This document shows positions 56,706-64,000 of a stretch of DNA of 64,000 nucleotides, one piece after another. Positions within the stretch are counted from its first letter, which is position 1. Every line of letters starts with the position of its first letter. A program made the position numbers and the translations under genes. The notes beneath the pieces were generated by a model. That model did no database searches. It was given only the letters and a program-made list of their open reading frames with translations, and was not told the DNA's origin. Source of the DNA: Venturia oleaginea (taxonomy: Eukaryota > Ascomycota > Dothideomycetes > Venturiales > Venturiaceae); NCBI GenBank assembly GCA_013176395.1, contig JABMLP010000043.1, positions 1 through 64,000 on the forward strand. The letters are read 5' to 3'.

Positions 56706-59700
56706 ATGTTAAATTACTTTTCAATTTTTAATACAATTTATAACGATGCTCCACAACCTTGGCAATTAGGATTTCAAGATAGTGCAGCACCAGGATTTAC
56801 AGGGATAGTAGAATTACACAATACTATCTTCTTCTACTTAGTAGTAATATGTGTAAGTGTATTTTGGGTTATAGGTTCAATAATGTATTACTTTAATAAT
56901 AATAATTCACCTATAGTACATAAATATCTTAACCACGGTAGAGTTGTGCCTATTCAAAAGTGTTTTAAATTTAATAATATTTATATAGTTAATAAACCAT
57001 ATATTAGGTTTTACAGTACTTCACTTAATAGTCCTTCTAATGATATTCCTAATAGTATCAAATTGTATGAAGATGCCTATTTAATGAGAAAATCTATCAT
57101 TAAAGAAAATAAAGGTAAATCAGGAATATATCAATGAACTAATAAATTGACAAATGAAACCTATATTGGACAATCGAAGTATTTATCAAAAAGATTTATA
57201 AAATATTTTAATCTTAGTTATCTAAGAGATAGAAATAGTCTTATAATAAGTAGAGCATTAATCAAATATGGTTACTCTAACTTTTCATTAGAAATATTTG
57301 AATATTGCGATGAAGCTGAGTTACTCATCAGAGAACAATATTATTTTGATAAGTTAAATCCTAAATATAATATACTAAAAGTTGCAGGTAGTTCTTTAAA
57401 TTATAATCATACAGAAGAAACTAAAGCAAAAATTAGTAAATCTTTGAAAGGAGTTTATGTAAAGGAAAAATCACCTTTATTTGGTAGAGTCCATACAGAA
57501 GAAACTAAAGTCCTTATGAGTTTAAAAAAATCTAAAGTAAATAATCCTTTATTTGGTAAAGTTCACTCTGAAAAAACTAAAGAGTTAATGAGACAAAAAG
57601 CTTTAGGTAGAAAACATTCTTATGAAACATTATTAAAATTGAGTATTGCTAATGGTTCTTTTGTTTATGTTTATGAAAAATTTGAGTCAGAAGGGTTTAA
57701 ATTAATAGGTAGCTTTGTTTCAATTAGAAGGGCTGCTAAATTTTTAGGTATAAGTGGTTCTACTGTAAAAAGATATATAAATTCAGGGGAAATATATAAA
57801 GATAGATATAAATTTTCATCTAAATAAATTTAAAAAAACTATGAATAAAATTTCACTGTATGCTGGAAACTCCTAAAGCCTTTAGGTACTATCTAATTTT
57901 AATAATTTTATCAGTTATAACCCTAAAGGATGTAACAATGGACAATCAGCAGGAAACCAAATCTTTATATAATTAAAGAGAGTAGGATCCTCAGAGACTA
58001 CACGTGAAACTCCTTTAAAATTTCTAATAAAGGATGAAGATATAGTCCAGCCATTTATTGAAAGATAATGGGTTTGCTGACATTAATAGAATTAATTTGG
58101 ACTATTACACCAGCTTTCATTTTAATTGCTATTGCATTTCCTTCATTTAGATTATTATATTTATTAGATGAAGTAATTTCTCCAACAGTTACAATTAAAG
58201 TAGTAGGGCACCAATGGTATTGGTCATATGAATATAGTGATTATATTAATGTTAGTGGTGAATCAATAGAATTTGATTCATATATGTTGCCTGCTGATCG
58301 ATCTGGGAAATCGATCCCGTGGGCCCAACTATCAAACTCCGGGGACACCCTAAAGATCATAGTACCAAGCCATAATGGAAACGTTATGTGTGGCCAGACT
58401 AATTCCCTGGATACGGTAACAAGCTATGATATGAACGAAAGTGAAATGGGTTATCGCGGATCTAAATCCAGCGCTATCGCACTGGTAAAAGAGCAACGAG
58501 TGGACGGTAGTTACAGTTTTCCAGAAGAACTGTTAAGGTGCACTCTAATGGCCTCTGTAAGGGGGTATCAAACTGAAATCCTTTCTAACAAAAATAATGA
58601 CTCTGAAAATGTAGTTGTTACAAAAAGACCAAAGTTAAATAAACTAGATCCTTGGTTTATTACTGGATATGTTGATGCTGAAGGTTATTTTAGTATTGAA
58701 TTATTTAAAGATTCTAAAGCTAAATTTAAGTATACTCCTAGATTAGTTTTTGGAATTAACTTACATGTTAAAGATTTACCTATTCTTCTAAGTTTTAAGG
58801 AAACATTAGGAGTGGGAACTGTTAGTACAAAAGGAAAAGTAACTAGTTATACAGTTAAAACATTTAAAGATCTTGCAGTTATTGTTAACCATTTTAAACT
58901 ATATCCTCTTGTTTCCAGTAAATATCTTGTGTATCAATATTGGTTACAAGCTTATAATATTTTGGCAACAAAAAACCATTTTAATTATCAAGGTATGACA
59001 AAATTGGCTACATTAAAAAATTTAATTAATTACGGATTATCTGATAGTTTGAAAGAAGCTTTTCCTGATTTTAATATTTCTTTAATTGATACTATGTGTT
59101 ACAATTTTAGGGGTATTCCTCATGGAATGTGGGTTGCAGGATTTGTAAGTGGAGATGGATCTTTTTATACTAAGTTGACACAGTATAAAGATACATTTTA
59201 TGCAGGATGTGTTTTTAAAATAACTCTTCATCTTAAAGATACAGCCTTATTAGAAGGTTTATACGATTATCTTTCAAAATACTTTCCAAATATTTCTTTC
59301 AACAAATATAAATCAAGAACAAATAAAGGTATTTTTATTTCAAAACAAACTGTAATTTTAAATATTTCAAATATTCAGGATATAGGTAATATTGTAATTC
59401 CTTTTTTTGATTTATATCCAGTCTTAGGAGTAAAGAAAATGGATTATAATGATTTTAAAATTATTTATAATATTATTTTATCAAAAGATCATTTAAGTCC
59501 TGAGGGTTTGGCCCAAATCCAAGAAATTCGGAATAATATGAATGATAAACGAACAGTATTTTAACTTTGGGTTTTAACAGATAAATTTTTGTTTGATAAA
59601 TTCAGTTAGCCATGGATTCAGATTTAGAATTAGGTCAATTTAGATTATTAGATGTTGATAATAAAGTAGTTGTTCCTACTGATACACATATTAGATTAAT

Positions 59701-59923
59701 TGTTACAGGAGCCGATGTTATCCACTCTTTTGCAGTACCTTCTTTAGGGTTAAAAATTGATGCTGTTCCTGGTAGATTAAATCAAACTTCTATCTTAGCT
59801 GAAAGAACTGGTACTTTCTACGGTCAATGTTCTGAAATTTGCGGAGTGTACCACGGTTTCATGCCAATAGCTATTGAAGCAGTATCAATTCAAGATTACT
59901 TAGCATGGATAGATGCAGCATAA
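56706..59923 (+). CDS. cox2: Cytochrome c oxidase subunit 2 (3 exons)
   Basis: It carries the CuA centre that accepts electrons from cytochrome c. Exons are 56706-56939, 58080-58292 and 59615-59923, totalling 756 nt or 251 aa, a normal length. Landmarks are [24 protein letters not shown] | [35 protein letters not shown] | [25 protein letters not shown], and the CuA ligands in [15 protein letters not shown]. Two membrane helices anchor the intermembrane-space domain. Both introns are group I. Confidence 0.96.
56940..57827 (+). CDS. GIY-YIG homing endonuclease, cox2 intron 1, with TGA-Trp
   Basis: The frame from cox2 exon 1 continues across TGA at 57135-57137 (Trp), inside the catalytic segment KSGIYQW then [13 protein letters not shown]. 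Glu helix: [19 protein letters not shown]. Three NUMOD3-type repeats follow ([48 protein letters not shown]), then a NUMOD1 end ([19 protein letters not shown]). It is full length and intact under code 4. Under the standard code it would be truncated in its catalytic domain. Confidence 0.92.
56940..58079 (+). mobile_element. cox2 intron 1, group I (IB-like)
   Basis: It lies between KYLNHG and TLIELIW. The core is at 57855-58055 (GTATGCTGGAAACTCC, AATCAGCAGGAAACC, GGATCCTCAGAGACTACACG, AGATATAGTCC), very like cox1 introns 1 and 10. Confidence 0.9.
58293..59564 (+). CDS. LAGLIDADG homing endonuclease, cox2 intron 2
   Basis: Fused to exon 2 and translated through the core ([34 protein letters not shown]). 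The enzyme domains carry [17 protein letters not shown] and [16 protein letters not shown], ending [12 protein letters not shown]. Acidic residues are intact. It is more diverged from the nad5 and rnl proteins than those are from each other. Confidence 0.92.
   Translation, partial: ADRSGKSIPWAQLSNSGDTLKIIVPSHNGNVMCGQTNSLDTVTSYDMNESEMGYRGSKSSAIALVKEQRVDGSYSFPEELLRCTLMASVRGYQTEILSNKNNDSENVVVTKRPKLNKLDPWFITGYVDAEGYFSIELFKDSKAKFKYTPRLVFGINLHVKDLPILLSFKETLGVGTVSTKGKVTSYTVKTFKDLAVIVNHFKLYPLVSSKYLVYQYWLQAYNILATKNHFNYQGMTKLATLKNLINYGLSDSLKEAFPDFNISLIDTMCYNFRGIPHGMWVAGFVSGDGSFYTKLTQYKDTFYAGCVFKITLHLKDTALLEGLYDYLSKYFPNISFNKYKSRTNKGIFISKQTVILNISNIQDIGNIVIPFFDLYPVLGVKKMDYNDFKIIYNIILSKDHLSPEGLAQIQEIRNNMNDKRTVF
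58293..59614 (+). mobile_element. cox2 intron 2, group I
   Basis: It lies between SYMLP and DSDLELG. The 5' core (CAAACTCCGGGGACACCC, TATCGCGGATCTAAATC, GAGCAACGAGTGGACGG) is of the same type as nad5 intron 1 and rnl intron 1. It ends AGCCATG. Confidence 0.91.
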
Positions 59924-60081
59924 TCTAATTAATATAAATATATAATTTTAATACATATTTTATATGTCTTTAATTATAAAATTTATAGTTATAAAGCAAA
60001 TATAAAATAATGTGTACCCCCCTATAAAGCTAAATAAAAAAATTTAATTTCTTTAAAATCAAAAATGTGATTTAATCTAAA

Positions 60082-60306
60082 TATAAATTTAAATATTAAT
60101 TATCTATTAGCTTAAAACTTTATTTATCAATATTATAAAACTTTTATAAAACATTATATTCACTACTAATAAAATCATTAGTAGAAAAGGTGAAACGAAT
60201 GTATATTACCGAGAATTTAATGGATAAATAAGGTAGTTATTTAAAATAGCTCAGTTATGAAAAGTAATAAATAAATTAACCAACGTTAATTAATAAATCA
60301 TTCAAC
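60082..60306 (+). repeat. Duplicated 225-bp leader, copy B (upstream of rps3)
   Basis: Nearly identical to 20481-20705, the same length, and ends exactly at the rps3 ATG. Weaker similarity extends upstream to about 60020 (CTATAAAGCTAAATAAA), where this copy has a short extra stretch. Confidence 0.9.
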
Positions 60307-61326
60307 ATGGAAAACAACCAATTTTTCTTACCAATTAATAATCAATATTCTACCATAGATTTACCAACATTAAAATCAAATAATTATAAAACACCAACTT
60401 TAATAAAAAGAAAAAGAATAGATATATCACCAGTATTAGAAATAGCTAAATATAATAATCAATTAATCAAAGATGATAAAAATAAAGAAGAAATAATTTT
60501 AAATAGTAAAAAAATAATAAGTAATGAAATAAAACCTATTTCACAAAAAACATCATATTATGATAAAATAGATATGTTAACTTACGTTCCAAAAAAAAAA
60601 GAAGATGATGAATTACAAACTGTGATTCAAAATTATTTAAAATCTTTTAGTACTTTAGATATACCTTTAGCTCAAACTCAAAATACTTTATATGAATTTC
60701 AATCAAAAACTTTAAATTCAAAAATATTAAATAAAAATGTATCTAAAATATTAGAATATTCATTATTTGAAATGAATAGTGTAATAAGTAGACCTTATTA
60801 TTTAATAACACCTAATAATATTATTATTAACTTATTTTATTTTGTTCTTAATAAAAAACTTTATAACAAAAACTTTTTAGATTTAAATATCAATAAATTA
60901 CAAGGTTTAAGTGCTAAATTAAGTAATTATTTTAAAAAACCAGTAAAATTAGAATTAACTCAATTATATTCAGTTAGTCACAATAGTCAAATTTTAATTA
61001 ATATTTTAGGTAAATTAGGTTTATTTAGAAGAAATTCTTTTTCTAGAATTATAGGAAGATTTTTAAAACATCAATCTCATAAAATGATGTTTAGAAGTAA
61101 TTTAAATAAATTTAGTAGATTTGCTACTATTTTAACCGGTGTTAATATTAAATTAGGTGGAAGATTAATGAGAGGTAAAATAGTACCTAGAAGAACAGTT
61201 AAAAAAATTCAATACGGTAGTTTAGCTAGAAGTAAATCTAATTATGTAACTACAGCTAGATTAACTCAAAAAAACAAAAGAGGTTCTTTCAGTTTTACAG
61301 TATCTATCGGACATAAATTTTTTTAA
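60307..61326 (+). CDS. rps3: Ribosomal protein S3
   Basis: The mitochondrially encoded small-subunit ribosomal protein uS3 of fungi, 339 aa. The N-terminus is Lys- and Asn-rich and poorly conserved. The C-terminus holds the recognisable part: FSRIIGRFLKHQSHKMMF, ILTGVNIKLGGRLMRGKIVP RRTV, and SFTVSIGHKF at the end. It is a stand-alone gene, as in basidiomycetes, not hosted in an rnl intron. Its leader is duplicated before orf340. Confidence 0.93.
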   Translation: MENNQFFLPINNQYSTIDLPTLKSNNYKTPTLIKRKRIDISPVLEIAKYNNQLIKDDKNKEEIILNSKKIISNEIKPISQKTSYYDKIDMLTYVPKKKEDDELQTVIQNYLKSFSTLDIPLAQTQNTLYEFQSKTLNSKILNKNVSKILEYSLFEMNSVISRPYYLITPNNIIINLFYFVLNKKLYNKNFLDLNINKLQGLSAKLSNYFKKPVKLELTQLYSVSHNSQILINILGKLGLFRRNSFSRIIGRFLKHQSHKMMFRSNLNKFSRFATILTGVNIKLGGRLMRGKIVPRRTVKKIQYGSLARSKSNYVTTARLTQKNKRGSFSFTVSIGHKFF

Positions 61327-61761
61327 TCTCCCCCTTCTTTTGTTTTATACCTAATATACTTATTTTTAATTTATCTAACTCTTTTTAAATTTTTAAAATA
61401 TATTTATTTATTTTTTAAATATTTTTAATATTTAGTTTTTAATTGATTTTAAATAAATCCAAAAATAATTAAATTATTTAATTAAAAATAATTCTCAACA
61501 ATATTTTTTATTATTAATATATTGTTAAATAACAATATATTTATATTTATTAAATGATATGATATTATTATTAATATAATTTAAAAGAGTCCATTAATCA
61601 TTATTAATGATCGAGGTTAAATCCTTAAAATTTAAAAATAAAAATAAATAAAATGTTTTTAGGTTAAACTTACTTGATATGGCAATATCTTGTTTACGAC
61701 CAAATTAGAAATATAATACATAATATATATTCGGTCAAATCAAATTTAAAATAAATAAAAT
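61327..61761 (+). other. rps3-nad6 spacer
   Basis: About 435 bases of A/T runs. No gene seen. Confidence 0.55.
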
Positions 61762-62382
61762 ATGAAAAATTTCTTAATTGATTTATTAGCCTTTGCAGCA
61801 CTATTTTCTAGTGTTTTAGTTATTACATCTAAAAATCCTGTAATAGCAGTTATTTTCTTAATTTCAGTATTTGTAAATGCTGCTGGATATTTAATATTAT
61901 TAGGTATAGGATTTATAGGTATTTCTTATATAATAGTTTACGTAGGTGCCATTGCAGTATTATTTTTATTTGTGATTATGCTTCTTAACATAAAATTAAC
62001 AGATATCTTAGAAACAAGTCATCAATATACCAAAAATTTACCTTTAGCATTCTCAATAGGTATATTATTTATATATGAAATATATACTATTATTCCATTT
62101 TCTATTGATAATGTATCCTTTATCTCTTATTTGTTAAATCTAATTAATATTTTAAATGGATTACTGTTAAACAGTAATTTAAATTTAGATAATGTAGTAC
62201 ATATTGCAATAAATCCAACTATTGCTGATACTACTATTACTAATTTCTCACAAATTGAAGCTATTGGGCAAGGTCTTTATACTTATGGTGGTTCTTGGTT
62301 AATTATTATTAGTATTATTTTATTATTGGCTATGGTAGCACCAATCTTTATTACTAAACCTAGAAAAATAAGTAATAAATAA
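61762..62382 (+). CDS. nad6: NADH dehydrogenase subunit 6
   Basis: A complex I membrane subunit (J-type), 206 aa. Landmarks are SKNPVIAVIFLISVFVNAA, GIGFIGISYIIVYVGAIAVL with the conserved pi-bulge helix region, and FVIMLLNIK. The C-terminus ends in a last helix (LIIISIILLLAMVAPIF). There is no intron. Length and motifs are typical for fungi. Confidence 0.96.
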   Translation: MKNFLIDLLAFAALFSSVLVITSKNPVIAVIFLISVFVNAAGYLILLGIGFIGISYIIVYVGAIAVLFLFVIMLLNIKLTDILETSHQYTKNLPLAFSIGILFIYEIYTIIPFSIDNVSFISYLLNLINILNGLLLNSNLNLDNVVHIAINPTIADTTITNFSQIEAIGQGLYTYGGSWLIIISIILLLAMVAPIFITKPRKISNK

Positions 62383-62509
62383 ATAACTTAACCCCCTTAA
62401 AAGGTCTTAATAATCAAGAGTTTTATAGAAAATTCAACAAGATTGGTGGTAAAAGATACTATCATTCATCTGAAAAAAAGAAATAGTCAAATCTGCATAG
62501 CAATCTGTT

Positions 62510-63420
62510 AGTACAAAACTAAATCCTTGGTTAGTTACAGGATTTACAGATGCAGAAGGTTGCTTTTCAGCTAGACTAAGTAACTATAAAAACACAAAAA
62601 TTTTTATAGCACCTGTTTTTTTTTTCTTTCCATAAGCATTTAAATTATTTAGAAATACTTTATATTAAAAATTTCTTTGGAGTCGGAAGTGTTATAACTT
62701 ATAAAACTGGGGCACATTATCAGGTAACTGGACTTTATAATTTACAAATTTTTAATTAAATCATTTAAAAGTATATCCTCTACAAAGTACCAAAAGATAT
62801 AGTTTATTTATTTTTTCTATTCTTATAGAAATTATGCATAAAAAATAACATTTAACTGATTCTGGGTTTTTAAGAGCAGTTTCTTACATAAATTATTTAA
62901 ACAAACCTATTAAAAAGGATTTTTTAGATAAAATAATAAAAACTATTGGTCCTATTCCTTTATTAGCTTTACCTCCTGTACCTATTCTAACTAGCATAAG
63001 TATTATAAATCCTTATTGGATTGTTGGTTTTATTATGGTTGACGGTGGTTTTACTTTTAGTAAATCAGTAACAATTTCTAAGAAGACTAATGAAACAAGA
63101 GTTTATTTTAGTATGCAAATGTTTGTATCTCAGTTAAATATAGATGCTTATTTACTAAGATCTATTTGTGATCACATAGGTACTGGATATATAAAATAGC
63201 ATTCTAAAAACCTTATTACAAATTTAATAGTATCATATACCAAATCTATTCTACATTTAATCTTACCCTTTTTCAACAAATACCCATTACTGGAACATAA
63301 TAAATTTCAATTAAATCTTTGGTTAAAGGCAGTTTTTATTATCATTGGTACTCCTAAATATTAAAAAAAAGACAAGAAGAATTAATACTTGCTCTTATTG
63401 AATTGACTAATTTACAAAAT
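62510..63420 (+). pseudogene. Orphan LAGLIDADG pseudogene outside any intron
   Basis: The frame starts STKLNPWLVTGFTDAEGCF, breaks in a T10-type run near 62620, and resumes as HLNYLEILYIKNFFGVGS. It is interrupted by TAA near 62757 and 62848, then continues to a degenerate second motif, YWIVGFIMVDGGFTF. Another stop follows near 63199. It lies between nad6 and an unrelated ORF with no ribozyme core that I can see, so it is a solo relic. It resembles the cox1 intron 1 LAGLIDADG remnant. Confidence 0.8.
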
Positions 63421-63945
63421 AGATCAAAAGATAAAAATAAGTTACTTAAATTTCTGGATAAAACGATAATGGGAACAATAATTCTAATAAACCGAATAAT
63501 GGTGGGAGCAATTAACAACCCAATAATAGAGGTAATGGTAGTAATAATGGAGATGGCAACTATTCACAAAATACTACCAATGAATCAAAAAGTACAAATA
63601 AATAACAGCAAATATATTATTAATTCTTTTTCTTTACCTTTAATTTTAGGCTGGTTGGATATAGACCCAACCCAATTTAATACAAATTTCTCTAATTATG
63701 CTTATGGTGTATTTTTATTAAGTTTAATCGCTTTACTTTGTTTGATTAATGTCCTATTTTATATTACTATACATTATTTAATTCAAGTAAGAAACTACGA
63801 ACTAAAGTACCCTAAGTTAAATAAGATAATTAATCTATATAAAAAAGTTAATATACTCTATATATTTATAGAAGCTTTAATCTGCTTTGTGTGTTTAACT
63901 CTAATTGTTTTTTTTTCAATTATATGTATTTATACTTTTAATTAA
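63403..63945 (+). pseudogene. Membrane-protein ORF, orf340-like C-terminus (family copy 5)
   Basis: The ORF begins inside the tail of the LAGLIDADG relic (TNLQNRSKDKNK), so its start is doubtful. From about 63460 to 63620 an alternative frame reads as an Asn/Gly-rich linker (DNGNNNSNKPNNGGSN, NNRGNGSNNGDGNYSQ), suggesting a frame break. The part from about 63625 is the conserved end: LDIDPTQFNTNF, a membrane segment, ELKYPKLNKIINLYKK, and a second membrane segment to TAA 63945. It aligns with the end of orf340 (NRYPRLAKLINLRR). No function recognised. Confidence 0.6.
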
Positions 63946-64000
63946 CAACAAATAAATTATAGATTAAACTTATTTAAAATTTTTATTTAGTATATTCCCC

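Overview
This window is part of a fungal mitochondrial genome, most likely a basidiomycete of the Agaricomycetes. It is AT-rich, and every recognisable gene lies on the + strand. nad4L and nad5 overlap by one base, and rps3 is a stand-alone gene. TGA is read as tryptophan (translation table 4): at least five intronic or accessory reading frames continue through TGA, and a trnW with anticodon UCA is present. Genes found are cox1, nad4, atp6, rnl, cox3, nad4L, nad5, rns, cox2, rps3, nad6 and about 19 tRNAs. cob (apart from a 3' fragment), atp8, atp9, nad1, nad2, nad3 and several tRNAs are not here and must lie outside the window.

Layout: 0.2-1.6 kb holds a decayed membrane-protein ORF, then an atp6 fragment joined to a cob 3' fragment. 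Five tRNAs follow (2.0-2.55 kb). cox1 spans 2.8-18.3 kb with 11 exons and 10 introns. Then come nad4, orf340, a tRNA cluster (22.6-24.1 kb), atp6, another decayed membrane ORF, rnl (27.9-38.1 kb, 6 introns), cox3 (39.0-45.4 kb, 3 introns), nad4L/nad5 (45.7-50.3 kb, 2 introns), a decayed paralogue of orf340, trnW, rns (about 53.0-56.0 kb, 1 intron), trnV, trnL, trnR, cox2 (56.7-59.9 kb, 2 introns), rps3, nad6, an orphan LAGLIDADG pseudogene and one more membrane ORF at the right edge.

The window is dominated by 24 introns: 21 group I and 3 group II. Most carry homing endonuclease ORFs (LAGLIDADG or GIY-YIG), usually read in frame from the upstream exon. Exon boundaries were placed so that group I exons end in T and introns in G, with protein conservation and frame as checks: cox1 gives 528 aa, cox2 251, cox3 269 and nad5 660. 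cox3 requires a 5-nt exon and cox1 a 22-nt exon. The cox3 group II intron encodes a full reverse transcriptase with an HNH domain. The rnl and rns group II introns instead carry LAGLIDADG ORFs and appear to have extra 5' nucleotides before the GUGCG-like motif.

The least explained material is a family of two-membrane-segment ORFs, about five copies in different states of decay. One intact member (orf340) shares a nearly identical 225-bp leader with rps3. A second is a set of short GC-rich palindromes, two of them identical 13-mers that frameshift homing endonuclease ORFs. The organism call, intron subgroups and intron edges are inferences from reading; no alignment or database search was run.
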